Positions 24,255 to 33,216 of a stretch of DNA of 64,000 nt are shown piece after piece. Position 1 is the stretch's first letter, and each line of letters begins with the position of its first letter. Source of the stretch: Bacillus cereus ATCC 14579 (GTDB lineage Bacteria > Bacillota > Bacilli > Bacillales > Bacillaceae_G); assembly GCF_000007825.1 (NCBI RefSeq), contig NC_004722.1, forward strand, positions 3,264,501 to 3,328,500. Reading direction: 5' to 3'. The notes under the pieces were generated by a model, which was given only the letters and a program-made list of their open reading frames with translations, searched no databases and was not told the origin of the DNA. The position numbers were made by a program, and so were the translations under genes.

Positions 24255-24731
24255 GTGAATATGAAAAAATCTTTATCGGTGACAACTTTAGGGTTAGCGG
24301 TTTTAGGTTTTGGTTTTACTAATAACGCAAGTGCTTCAGAGGTCGATACTGTAGACAAGCAGCCCGTTTTAGTTGACTTTGATACAATTCAATCAACAAA
24401 AACATCTAGTGTTCCTAGTTTGACTGTTGCAGTTGCACCTAAGAATGACTCTAACATTAGCGTATATACTCCCTTTTTTGGTAACCCATATGCAGTTGCT
24501 AAATCGAATTCAACTACGACCGAAGACTATGTTTATGCAAAAGCAAGAACTTTCAATGGCGATGGCTCATTAGTGAATACGAAAAGTAATAGTGCAAAAA
24601 AATCATCCTTTGTAAGTGCTACAGCGACCAACACAAGCATTTATTATGGAGATGATTACGCTATCGGTAATCATACCTATAAATTAAGTGGTTATAATGA
24701 TGTGAATCACGAAACAAAAGCTTTCTGGTAA
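24255..24731 (+). CDS. Small secreted hypothetical protein
   Basis: 158 aa from GTG 24255 (AAGGTGGGA upstream; the ATG at 24261 is possible). Signal peptide KKSLSVTTLGLAVLGFGF with cleavage after NASA. The mature protein is Thr/Ser/Asn-rich with beta-type sequence (NDSNISVYTPFFGNPYAVAK, TTEDYVYAKART). No domain recognised. Strong terminator after. Extracellular; unknown role. Confidence 0.7.
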   Translation: MNMKKSLSVTTLGLAVLGFGFTNNASASEVDTVDKQPVLVDFDTIQSTKTSSVPSLTVAVAPKNDSNISVYTPFFGNPYAVAKSNSTTTEDYVYAKARTFNGDGSLVNTKSNSAKKSSFVSATATNTSIYYGDDYAIGNHTYKLSGYNDVNHETKAFW

Positions 24732-24734
24732 GAA

Positions 24735-24773
24735 AGAGAAAAAAGATATGCATCTTGCATATCTTTTTTCTCT
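24735..24773 (+). terminator. Terminator
   Basis: Eighteen-bp perfect arms around a TCT loop. Confidence 0.85.
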
Positions 24774-24802
24774 AATATTTTACATATATTGAGGTGCTAT
24801 TT

Positions 24803-25741
24803 ATGAAACAAATATATATTATTAGCGGTGTTTTACTTATTTCATTACTTACAATTTATATTTTGTTCAATACTTCATTCATACAACCTCATCCACCTTC
24901 CATAGAAAATAAACGAGAGCAACAAACCAATACTATTTCTTACGGATTGAAGGATAATCAAGGCCAACATATTAACAATGGTAGTACAATTACTAGTGAG
25001 GATAATAAAATTAATGTAACATTATCATTCGTACATACTATTAATGAAAACCGAAAATATGGATTAATTGTTCTAGAAGATTACGAACAAAAACCTTTTA
25101 AAATAGAAGATACTACTACTGAAATATCACACTATTTTTTTGATATGAAACCAAACAGTTCAATTACTACGAAAATCTCTTTACACACTTCTCCTAATGC
25201 AAGTGAATTAACCTTTTTAATAATTAAAAAACCTGAATACAAATTAAAAGATAATAACTTAAATAAAGCAGCTATTTTAGAAGATATTCTAAGTATGCGA
25301 TATTCAATACATCCTCTTCAGAAAGAAAACGAAAAAATAAAACTCTCCCTTATAGATCCAGATGCTATTCTAAAAGATGGTCTTTACGAACCATTATTTG
25401 TTACGAACCGTGAAGAGAACTTACAAACTGTCTTCTTTGTAAAGGAAGGCAAGCAATTAATTTTATCAAACGGTAATGAAACAAATGATGAAATGACTTA
25501 CGCAATCGTGGCTTTTAAAGATTGGAAACAAGTTGAAATATTTAACAATAGAAAAGTCGTTTATACTAAGGTTGCACCTGAAACGAGGCAAATCTTTAAT
25601 TTCACATTGCCTTCAGTGGATCAGGAAAGTAATTTGCAACTCGTCGCTTTTCCATTTCCTTATAAAGTTAGCGAAGAAGATTATATCAGTCAACAAGCAT
25701 TCAGTTCCTTTCGCATCGTAATTGAAAATGAAAATAAATAA
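24803..25741 (+). CDS. Membrane-anchored extracellular hypothetical protein
   Basis: 312 aa from the ATG at 24803 (GAGGTG site). One N-terminal transmembrane segment (IYIISGVLLISLLTIYILF), then a hydrophilic outside domain of repeated beta-type sequence (ISYGLKDNQGQHINNG, GLIVLEDYEQKPFKI). No cysteines or catalytic motif. It follows another exported protein but is separated by a terminator. Function unknown. Confidence 0.7.
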   Translation: MKQIYIISGVLLISLLTIYILFNTSFIQPHPPSIENKREQQTNTISYGLKDNQGQHINNGSTITSEDNKINVTLSFVHTINENRKYGLIVLEDYEQKPFKIEDTTTEISHYFFDMKPNSSITTKISLHTSPNASELTFLIIKKPEYKLKDNNLNKAAILEDILSMRYSIHPLQKENEKIKLSLIDPDAILKDGLYEPLFVTNREENLQTVFFVKEGKQLILSNGNETNDEMTYAIVAFKDWKQVEIFNNRKVVYTKVAPETRQIFNFTLPSVDQESNLQLVAFPFPYKVSEEDYISQQAFSSFRIVIENENK

Positions 25742-25775
25742 GTTATACTATGCACATTACAACAACCTAAAAAAG

Positions 25776-25799
25776 GCCTACTCACACGAGTAGGCTTTT
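25776..25799. terminator. Bidirectional terminator
   Basis: GCCTACTC / GAGTAGGC flanked by A and T runs, between convergent genes. Confidence 0.8.
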
Positions 25800-25803
25800 G
25801 AAA

Positions 25804-26520
25804 CTATGAAAGTTTCGTCAATAACTGATTTAAATCTTTTTTCGTTTTCATCGTTAATGATTTCATTTTATTAATATCGATTTTTTCTTTCTCCGCTCCT
25901 ACAATTAACGGATACATACTTTGACCGATTGTTTTAGAATCCGTCGGATGTGATGCTTCTAGCTCTTTTTCAATCACATCCCACTTTTCATTAATTTGTT
26001 TGCCAAGCTTATTCACTGTTTCCAATTTTGGATTAGCAGCTAACTGCTTGTCCAAGCTATCAATTAATGCTACAACTTCTTTAACATTCGTTTTCACAGC
26101 AACACTTTTCTTCGGATCTTTCGTTGTCTTTCCGTTATTGTTTGTGCTTGTACTTGTGCTTTGATCTGTTGTTTTCCCGCTAGTCGTTTGATCATTCGTT
26201 TTTCCTGTCGTCTCTTTTTCTTTTGTTTTTACATTTTCGTTTTGAGTTGACGTTTTGCCGTTACTTTCTGTCCCTGATGATTCTTTCGTATTTTTTGCAT
26301 CCTTATCTGTTTTTTCATTTGAAGAAGTATTTGTTTCTTTTTCAGTATCTTTCGTTGTTTTTGACGCTTCATCTGCACTTGTCGTTTTTGCTTCTCCATC
26401 ATTTTGCGCAGTTACTTGCTCTTTCTTTTCCGTTTCTTTATCTGCTGAAGGACTACAAGCTGCCATAGTAAGCATTGTACCAATTGTTATCGATGCGATA
26501 GCGACCTTTTTCATTTTCAT
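25804..26520 (-). CDS. Lipoprotein with Ser/Thr/Lys-rich linker
   Basis: 238 aa from the ATG at 26520, which has GGGGGA six bases upstream; the longer frame has no site. Lipobox MAAC follows KKVAIASITIGTMLT. Then about 120 residues of low-complexity Thr/Ser/Lys/Glu/Asn linker, and a C-terminal helical domain (VVALIDSLDKQLAANPKLE through KKDLNQLLTKLS). The linker would let the domain reach through the cell wall. No family recognised. Confidence 0.75.
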   Translation of the reverse strand: MKMKKVAIASITIGTMLTMAACSPSADKETEKKEQVTAQNDGEAKTTSADEASKTTKDTEKETNTSSNEKTDKDAKNTKESSGTESNGKTSTQNENVKTKEKETTGKTNDQTTSGKTTDQSTSTSTNNNGKTTKDPKKSVAVKTNVKEVVALIDSLDKQLAANPKLETVNKLGKQINEKWDVIEKELEASHPTDSKTIGQSMYPLIVGAEKEKIDINKMKSLTMKTKKDLNQLLTKLS

Positions 26521-26858
26521 ATAAATCCCCCTATGTTTTACATAATTTATCCTCCCCTTTACGATTCGATTCCCCCTTAAAAAATCCCTTTTCATACGAA
26601 TTATCATCTTTCCGACAGTAATCTTCATAATAATACGTACAAAAACTGATAAACTCATTTTAATATTCGAGTTTCTTCTACTTCATTTTTCTACTCGCAA
26701 GTAAAAGAAAAAGAGTATATTGTCACATTAAGAATTACGATCTTCATATGACGATATACTCTTCTATCAAATTTTTATCTTTCTTGACATTTTATTTATA
26801 CAAAAAAATAAAATTTTCTTTCGTTTTTTGTTTCTCAACATTTGTTAACATAATATTT
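26521..26858. other. Gap between SDR and lipoprotein genes
   Basis: It holds the SDR terminator (26711-26763) and the presumed lipoprotein upstream region. No other signal was recognised. Confidence 0.5.
26711..26763 (-). terminator. Terminator after the SDR gene
   Basis: AAGAGTATAT(T)GTCA / TGAC(G)ATATACTCTT with T-rich tail on the minus strand and a 24-nt loop. Confidence 0.65.
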
Positions 26859-27617
26859 TTATGAGTAACCACCATTCGAGTGAATGACTTGCCCAGTAAC
26901 CCATTTCGCTTCTTCACTTACTAAAAAAGAAATTAAGCGCGCAGCATCCACCGGTTCTCCTACTTTACCTTGCGGGAACTTCCATACTAAATGATGCTTC
27001 AGCTCCTCTGTAATCCATCCTGTATTCGTCGGTCCTGGATCTACAGCATTCACTGTAATCCCCTTCTCCATCGCAACTGGTGCTACTGACTTTGTAAATG
27101 CTTCAATTGCCCCTTTCGTTGCTGCATATGCTAGTTCATCTGGCATTGGACCTACTGACTGTCCTGAAGTAAGATTAATAATACTCCCGCCCGTTTTAAG
27201 TGAATAATGTTTTATAAACAATGAACTTAATAGCATAGTAGCCCGAACATTAACTGTATAATGTTTATCCAACTGCTCTACATCTAATTCCTCAATTCTT
27301 GTATGAGTAGAATATACTGCATTATTAACTAGAATAGATGGATCACCTAACCGTTCTGATACCATATAAAATAAACGATTTGGCGAATAAGACTGCGATA
27401 AATTGATTTCTGCCATTTCACATCGAACATCGTAACTTTCAATTTCCTTTTTCAGCAAAAAGGGTTCTTGATCACTCATTCCCCATGGCATCGCTTTATC
27501 ATACTTTGGCCAGTACGTGAAAAAAATGTCTATCCCCTTTTGAGCAAGCACCTTGCATACAGCTGCACCAATTCCATTCAGACGAGTTGCCCCTGTTACA
27601 ATTGCTATTTTCTTCAC
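26859..27617 (-). CDS. SDR family oxidoreductase
   Basis: 252 aa from GTG 27617: GGAGGAG precedes it, and the ATG at 27632 would lie inside that site. Rossmann fold short-chain dehydrogenase with the nucleotide motif TGATRLNGIG, NNAVYST, the catalytic Ser in LTSGQS and YAATKGA (YxxxK), then VDPGPTNTG. Resembles FabG-type 3-oxoacyl reductases, but the real substrate is unknown. Confidence 0.85.
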   Translation of the reverse strand: MKKIAIVTGATRLNGIGAAVCKVLAQKGIDIFFTYWPKYDKAMPWGMSDQEPFLLKKEIESYDVRCEMAEINLSQSYSPNRLFYMVSERLGDPSILVNNAVYSTHTRIEELDVEQLDKHYTVNVRATMLLSSLFIKHYSLKTGGSIINLTSGQSVGPMPDELAYAATKGAIEAFTKSVAPVAMEKGITVNAVDPGPTNTGWITEELKHHLVWKFPQGKVGEPVDAARLISFLVSEEAKWVTGQVIHSNGGYS

Positions 27618-27674
27618 CTTTTTCTCCTCCATCTATACACAGATCCCCTGCATGAATACAGAGGATCTATCTTC

Positions 27675-29333
27675 TTATTGAATATTTGACAGTATACGTT
27701 CAGCACCTAATTTTAACATTTTAATAAAGATATAATTTACAATCGTAAACATTACAAATAAAACGATAAACATAACCCACAGTCCGACATGAAGGAAGAA
27801 GTATAATACACTTACTCCCCCCACAATAATTAAAGCTATTAAAATATTAGCTAAAAAATTCCACAAAGTTGTATATCGACTTTTAAATAATTTCTGCTCT
27901 GTATCCCAATGAATATCTGCAGTTTGCGCGTCCCAGCGTGTTCCGATTAAATTAATTAATAACAACCCGTTCGCACTTAGTAAAAACCACAGTATCATAA
28001 AGACTGGAGAAATCCCAGCTACAACTGCCATCGTAATACCGAATACTGCTAAAATGATCACATTAATTAACCAAGCAGTGATTGCTTTCGCAAAAAAGAT
28101 ATCCGAAGCCTTTACTGGTAAATAACGATTCACAAACCAAGAGCTTCCATCTCGCGAAAATGACGTTGTTGCAATGACGTTACTACCCATTAAAAATAAC
28201 GATGCACAAAGGCCAACACCAATTGCAAATCCCGTTGTCTCTGAATTGTTAATATACTCTGTAATAAACTTTAAATTTCCATCTTGCACAAATAAAATAA
28301 AGAACAACATAATTGGCATAACGAAAGTTTGTACAATGCAATTTAAGAAAAATTGTGGTGTACGGAATAACGTTTTAAATTCTTTTTTCACATACGCTTT
28401 TAAATGCGAACTTTGTACTGTTGATTTCTGTAAACCTTCCGCCGAAATAACTTGTTTCTTTGCTGTACTCGTTGAAAGTCCAATAACCCCTTTTAAATAT
28501 GTACGCTCTGCTATGTAATAAAACAACACAAAGAAGACAAATGAAATAACTGCAAAGATTATTACATATAAAGGTCCCTTCCAATTTGCATTTTCTACTA
28601 ATGCTACTGCTCCAAAATATGTAGTTGGAAAATAGTTTGTCATTTGTACTAAAAGAGAAGACTGGTTGTTTGCAAGGTAATCCGCAATTGCATCTTCAGA
28701 AAACGAACTTTTATTTTTCCACTGCAAAAATACGTTAATTCCTACAATAAATAGTATACTTACGATTCCAATAAATATATTTCCTCGGTCTTTATTTTTC
28801 GCTATATTTGTATACCTCATAATAACTGTCATCAGTAACGAAGCTAGTACTAACGGCACAATTGGGAAGAGTAAGTAAATGAAAATCATATATATGTAAT
28901 ATGTAATAAATGCGCCACTTTTTAAACCGTACGTAATAAAGATCGGTAATAAAATAAATGAACTCATTACGTATTGTGTAATTAATACTGTTAAAAATTT
29001 GGCTGAAATAATTTGCGCTGGTTTTAATGGTAATGGTAATAACATTTCAATGTCATTGCTGTAGTAAAATACAGTTAAAATGTTCGTAATACTCATTAAA
29101 AATACCCATATACTCGCAATCGCAAGTCCCATTGCGATAATCATTCCTGGATCTTGCCCTAAATGTATCATTCCCTCATACATTGCATGCGTGATAGAAC
29201 CAAACAGTAAAAAGCCGACAAATAAAATAGCTGCAAATGAAAATACATACGCCCATCGCTTCTTCTTATCTGTTATAAAATCTGCATAATTTAATTTCAA
29301 TAATACTTTCGTTAACGTCCAAATTTTACTCAT
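27675..29333 (-). CDS. ABC exporter permease
   Basis: A 552-aa membrane protein with about twelve hydrophobic segments in two similar halves separated by a cytosolic loop (VISAEGLQKSTVQSSHLKAY). It belongs to the putative ABC-2-type exporter group. The start overlaps the end of the upstream ATPase gene by 8 bp, so the two form one transporter. Substrate unknown. Confidence 0.8.
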   Translation of the reverse strand: MSKIWTLTKVLLKLNYADFITDKKKRWAYVFSFAAILFVGFLLFGSITHAMYEGMIHLGQDPGMIIAMGLAIASIWVFLMSITNILTVFYYSNDIEMLLPLPLKPAQIISAKFLTVLITQYVMSSFILLPIFITYGLKSGAFITYYIYMIFIYLLFPIVPLVLASLLMTVIMRYTNIAKNKDRGNIFIGIVSILFIVGINVFLQWKNKSSFSEDAIADYLANNQSSLLVQMTNYFPTTYFGAVALVENANWKGPLYVIIFAVISFVFFVLFYYIAERTYLKGVIGLSTSTAKKQVISAEGLQKSTVQSSHLKAYVKKEFKTLFRTPQFFLNCIVQTFVMPIMLFFILFVQDGNLKFITEYINNSETTGFAIGVGLCASLFLMGSNVIATTSFSRDGSSWFVNRYLPVKASDIFFAKAITAWLINVIILAVFGITMAVVAGISPVFMILWFLLSANGLLLINLIGTRWDAQTADIHWDTEQKLFKSRYTTLWNFLANILIALIIVGGVSVLYFFLHVGLWVMFIVLFVMFTIVNYIFIKMLKLGAERILSNIQ

Positions 29334-30060
29334 TGCCCGTCATCTCCAAGAACATTTTTTCAAGTGATTCATTGGATTTAAAATGATCTCTCATTTCATC
29401 TAAATTCCCTTTAAACTGAAGGTTTCCCTTATTAATAATCGCGACGCGGTCACATAATTTTTCTGCCACTTCTAATACGTGTGTAGAGAAAAATACAATC
29501 TTTCCTTTATCCGCATGCTCTCTCATCATTTCTTTTAAAATATATGCAGATTTCGGATCAAGCCCAGTTAATGGTTCATCTAAAATCCATACATCTGGCT
29601 CATGTACGAGCACACCAATAATAACGATTTTTTGTCTCATACCGTGCGAATAACTTTGAATTTGATCAGATAAAGCATTATAAAGATCAAACTTCTTCGC
29701 TAAAGACTCTATTCGTTCTTGTCGTACTTCTTTCGGCACTTCATACATATCGGCCATAAAGTTTAAATATTCAATTCCTTTTAATCGTAAAAACATATCT
29801 GGACTATCTGGTACATAACCAAACGTCTTCTTCGCTTCCATCGGCTCTTCCATAATATTTTTTCCGTTAATCGTAATAGTCCCTTTGTCCACCCCGTGAA
29901 TACCAGTAATCATCTTAATTGTCGTTGATTTACCCGCACCATTCGGTCCTAAAAATCCAAAGATTTCGCCGCTAGGTACAGATAAACTTAAGTCTTTTAC
30001 TGCATAGGTAGACCCATTATAACTTTTTGACACATTCGTAATTTCAATCATTTCATCCAA
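29326..30060 (-). CDS. ABC transporter ATP-binding protein
   Basis: 244-aa ATPase with Walker A GPNGAGKST, Q-loop region TFGYVPDSPDMF, signature YSHGMRQK (in place of LSGGQ), Walker B VWILDEPLTGLD and H-loop FFSTHVLE. The tail matches the CcmA/NatA type of export ATPases. First gene of a two-gene operon with the permease. Confidence 0.92.
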   Translation of the reverse strand: MDEMIEITNVSKSYNGSTYAVKDLSLSVPSGEIFGFLGPNGAGKSTTIKMITGIHGVDKGTITINGKNIMEEPMEAKKTFGYVPDSPDMFLRLKGIEYLNFMADMYEVPKEVRQERIESLAKKFDLYNALSDQIQSYSHGMRQKIVIIGVLVHEPDVWILDEPLTGLDPKSAYILKEMMREHADKGKIVFFSTHVLEVAEKLCDRVAIINKGNLQFKGNLDEMRDHFKSNESLEKMFLEMTGNE

Positions 30061-30139
30061 TCCTTTCCTTAATTACCAAATAACTATATTGATATTATAG
30101 CATAGTTCTATTTTAATATTTTTACATTTTTCAGTATAT

Positions 30140-30334
30140 TTAACCTTTAAAATAAATATACACCCCTAATCCAACAACTAAAACGACAGCTAGTATAATA
30201 TAAATCATTGTTAAGCGTTTAATATTCCCCTTTGTCGCTTTGCTATAATTTGCATCACCATTCCGCCCAATTAACACCGTCGCAATGACAGTAATCACTA
30301 CAAGTAATACAACGATCATGATCCAAGTTAGCAT
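30140..30334 (-). CDS. Small two-helix membrane protein
   Basis: 64 aa with two hydrophobic segments (WIMIVVLLVVITVIATVLI and MIYIILAVVLVVGLGVYIYF) joined by a basic loop (GNIKRLT). Excellent GGAGGGGGAGG site. It lies upstream of the ABC genes on the same strand but with an 80-bp gap. Function unknown. Confidence 0.75.
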   Translation of the reverse strand: MLTWIMIVVLLVVITVIATVLIGRNGDANYSKATKGNIKRLTMIYIILAVVLVVGLGVYIYFKG

Positions 30335-30513
30335 TTCTTCCTCCCCCTCCTTACAACCATTTTACAATATTATCCTCTTTATTTCGCAGCATATTTCCTC
30401 TTTTTACTATTATTATGAACCAAACTGGAAAACTATTATTACCATTCCTATCCATATGTGATATATTTATAACATAACGTGATTTATTTCTAACACTATA
30501 AGGAGGAACTATC

Positions 30514-30873
30514 ATGAAAACAACTTGGATAAAATATTTAGGATTTCTCGGTTTCTTCGGTTTCCTCGGATTTTTTTATGAAAAAGGATTGTTTACTATG
30601 TTCTGTTTCTTCTCCTTTTTCACATCGTATAGAACAGTTCAACACGATGAACTGTTTGAACAAATTGTCAATAAATCGTGTCGCAATGCATTTATCGTTA
30701 CGTTACTAACTACCACAATCATTATGTTTATTGAAATGTTATTTCCAAACCCTACGCTACAAGAGATTGATATCGCTCTTATTTTCGGCACACTCATTCT
30801 TACATTCGGCTTTTCTATGTTCTTTTTCGATAAACCAATGGATGAAATGGAAGATGCACCATGGCATTCGTAA
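30514..30873 (+). CDS. DUF3796 family membrane protein
   Basis: 119 aa with the family start GFLGFFGFLGFFYE and three to four hydrophobic segments. DUF3796 proteins are small membrane proteins commonly encoded beside a short XRE-type regulator, as here: the next gene overlaps by 13 bp. Role unknown, probably the target or partner of that regulator. Confidence 0.75.
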   Translation: MKTTWIKYLGFLGFFGFLGFFYEKGLFTMFCFFSFFTSYRTVQHDELFEQIVNKSCRNAFIVTLLTTTIIMFIEMLFPNPTLQEIDIALIFGTLILTFGFSMFFFDKPMDEMEDAPWHS

Positions 30874-31061
30874 CGAGAATAAAAGAATACCGTGCCAAAT
30901 TGAACATGACACAAGAAGATTTAGCGAAGAGCGTTGGTGTGCGACGTGAAACAATTAGTCATCTCGAAAAAGGTAAATACAATCCTTCCTTACAACTTGC
31001 TCACGATATAGCGAAGGCATTACATAGTACGATTGATGAGATTTTTATTTTTGAGGATTGA
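30861..31061 (+). CDS. XRE family HTH regulator
   Basis: 66-aa single-domain Cro/CI-type regulator. Helix-turn-helix in MTQEDLAKSVGVRRETISHL, then EKGKYNPSLQLAHDIAKAL. Overlaps the DUF3796 gene, so they are translationally coupled. Likely controls its own operon. Confidence 0.9.
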   Translation: MAFVTRIKEYRAKLNMTQEDLAKSVGVRRETISHLEKGKYNPSLQLAHDIAKALHSTIDEIFIFED

Positions 31062-31093
31062 TTAAAGACGTCCAGTCACAAGAATCACAAAAA

Positions 31094-31131
31094 AAATACC
31101 GTCATTCTTTCCAAGAAGAATGACGGTATTT
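31094..31131. terminator. Bidirectional terminator
   Basis: Sixteen-bp perfect arms AAATACCGTCATTCTT / AAGAATGACGGTATTT between convergent genes. Confidence 0.85.
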
Positions 31132-31139
31132 CTCATTGA

Positions 31140-32105
31140 TTATCCATATAAAACCGCATGAAATACGCCTAATAGCAAGTATTGATCCTGCATGTAATCT
31201 TCATCATATACATTCATCTCAATGTAATACATATCTTCCTCAAGACGAATATTCCAATCTGCAATTACATAGCCCTTTCGTAATAACTTTCCCATTCCAA
31301 ATAAAGTTTTATGAACAACATATTCTTCTGCCTTATATGTAAAGGTAAATAAGAAATTTGCATCCAATAACTTTCCGTCACATACAAGTATTTCATGCTC
31401 TGCATCATGATTATCTTTGTACATTACTAAAATCCTTCTTTGGCGCTGCCTACTTACATCCTTTGCAATGACGCGAATATTGTCCTTACTATCCTTTATT
31501 TCATAAATAATATTACTACCAATTTTTGGAATAAAATCCAGCGCTCTCATCAGCGTATTTTTATAATAGCCCCTTACTACACCTACTTGCTCACTTCCAT
31601 TATAAACCTCTATCGGTGTCGTATCTGCTTTGCTATCACACGGTCGTTTGTAAGAGAGCTGCATCATTCGCTCTCCTCTTAAGTACTGATCAAACGTCAC
31701 AGGATATTCTATCATGCGCAGTTCTTTATTTAGCTCATACAAATAGCGTTGAACACTCTCTATTAATGTTGCAGTAGCTATACGCTCTTGAAGTTCAAAT
31801 TCTTGCCAGCTGGAAAAAACAATCCATTGATTATGATCCTCTTCATAGAAGAAACCAAGAATTACCTCTTCACGGTCAGCCGTTTCATATTTCATAGGCA
31901 CGTTCTGCCCATGTTGAACTTGTTCCATCCACTGACCTAAATAAATCCCCAGCTCTGCAACCTTCATACATGATTTTTGAAAAAATACGCTGTCACTCGC
32001 GCAAATCGTTACATCTCCTTCGATAAAGCCCTTTGAATAAGCATCATACCGTGGCTCATCCTTCTGCGGGAGATTTTTGTCTAACTCAAATAAAAACGTT
32101 AACAT
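31140..32105 (-). CDS. Two-part hypothetical protein with tubby-like C-terminal half
   Basis: A 321-aa cytosolic protein. The first ~130 residues are acidic and helical (GQWMEQVQHGQ, NQWIVFSSWQEFELQERI). The second half (from ~155) is a beta-rich series (YNGSEQVGVVRGYYKN, IIYEIKDSKDNIRVIAKD, WNIRLEEDMYYIEM) resembling the tubby/LURP-one (YxjI) fold. The resemblance is inferred from strand pattern. Function unknown. Confidence 0.55.
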   Translation of the reverse strand: MLTFLFELDKNLPQKDEPRYDAYSKGFIEGDVTICASDSVFFQKSCMKVAELGIYLGQWMEQVQHGQNVPMKYETADREEVILGFFYEEDHNQWIVFSSWQEFELQERIATATLIESVQRYLYELNKELRMIEYPVTFDQYLRGERMMQLSYKRPCDSKADTTPIEVYNGSEQVGVVRGYYKNTLMRALDFIPKIGSNIIYEIKDSKDNIRVIAKDVSRQRQRRILVMYKDNHDAEHEILVCDGKLLDANFLFTFTYKAEEYVVHKTLFGMGKLLRKGYVIADWNIRLEEDMYYIEMNVYDEDYMQDQYLLLGVFHAVLYG

Positions 32106-32417
32106 CCTTTATTCACCTCTAGTTGTTACACTAATCATACATGACATCGCATCACGCTAGGAAACTATTTATATACGCATATTTAATTCACGCATTATAA
32201 CACGTGAATGACCTTGTATAGTAGCTCTATTTTTTTGTTCTATATCTTAGTATATGAATTTATATGAGCGATTTTTCAAATATATCTATCGCAACTTACA
32301 ATATATCAACGATTTTTTCAATATATCTATCGCAACTTACAATATATCAACGATTTTTCAAATATATCTATCACAACTTACAATATATCAACGATTTTTC
32401 GACAAATATCAGCACGA
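32106..32417. other. Intergenic gap with tandem repeat
   Basis: Apart from the 41-bp tandem repeat (32269-32400) and the AT-rich upstream region of the gene ending at 31140, no signal was recognised. Confidence 0.5.
32269..32400. repeat. 41-bp tandem repeat, 3.2 copies
   Basis: Units begin CGATTTTTCAAATATATCTA and are 41 bp each: 32269-32309, 32310-32350, 32351-32391, plus a 9-bp partial copy. Two or three substitutions separate copies. A good candidate for length variation between strains. Confidence 0.9.
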
Positions 32418-33128
32418 TTAAAATGAAGCTACCTTTTCTTCCGCCACTTCTACAATTTCTAAAATTTGGAGCAGACTCTCCACTTCATAAGTCGGGTTAA
32501 CATCTGTCCCGTTTTCTTTCAAACTCGGATTATACCAACACGTATCAATGCCGTAATCTTCTCCGCCTTTCATATCAGAAGTTAACGAATCTCCAACCAT
32601 TAGTACGCTTGATTTATCAGTAATCCCAAACTTCTCAAACGCATAATCAAAAATCTCACGTGCTGGTTTTTGATGACCAACTTCTTCAGAAATAATAATG
32701 TGATCAAAGAAATTACATAAAGGTGAATTTCCGATTCTTGATTGTTGCACCTTCGTATATCCATTCGTAATAATACCTAACTTGCAATCTTGTAGATTTT
32801 CACATAATTGTACTGCGCCTTCTATAAGATGTACTTCCTTCCCTAAATTTTCAAGGTATACATCACTAAATTGCTGTGCATCTACGTCTATATTATGAAG
32901 TGCAAATAATTGTCTAAATCGATCTACTGCTAATTCACTTAGCGTAATCATTTTATTTTCTAAATCTCTCCATAATCCATTACTAATCTCTTTATAGCTT
33001 GCAAGATAATCATTATACCCTGTAGGCATATCAAACTGTACAAACGCATTATGTAATGCGTGTCTTTCCGTTTCAGGGAAATCTAATAATGTATCATCTA
33101 CGTCGAATAATATAACTTTGTATTTCAT
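32418..33128 (-). CDS. HAD-family nucleotidase, YjjG/YfnB-like
   Basis: A 236-aa haloacid-dehalogenase-fold phosphatase: motif I FDVDDTLLDF, motif II LGIITNGYT, motif III HQKPAREIF and motif IV MVGDSLTSDMKGG. The pattern and length match the YjjG group, which dephosphorylates non-canonical pyrimidine nucleotides. Start ATG with AGGAG. Cytosolic; monocistronic. Confidence 0.88.
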   Translation of the reverse strand: MKYKVILFDVDDTLLDFPETERHALHNAFVQFDMPTGYNDYLASYKEISNGLWRDLENKMITLSELAVDRFRQLFALHNIDVDAQQFSDVYLENLGKEVHLIEGAVQLCENLQDCKLGIITNGYTKVQQSRIGNSPLCNFFDHIIISEEVGHQKPAREIFDYAFEKFGITDKSSVLMVGDSLTSDMKGGEDYGIDTCWYNPSLKENGTDVNPTYEVESLLQILEIVEVAEEKVASF

Positions 33129-33180
33129 GATGTTTTTCTCAACTCCTATATTCTCATAGCATAATTATAACAACAATAGT

Positions 33181-33211
33181 AAAAGGAGGCTAATCCGCTC
33201 AGCCTCCTTTT
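33181..33211 (-). terminator. Terminator after the phosphatase gene
   Basis: AAAAGGAGGCT / AGCCTCCTTTT, 6 bp after the stop on the minus strand. Confidence 0.85.
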
Positions 33212-33216
33212 ACTTA

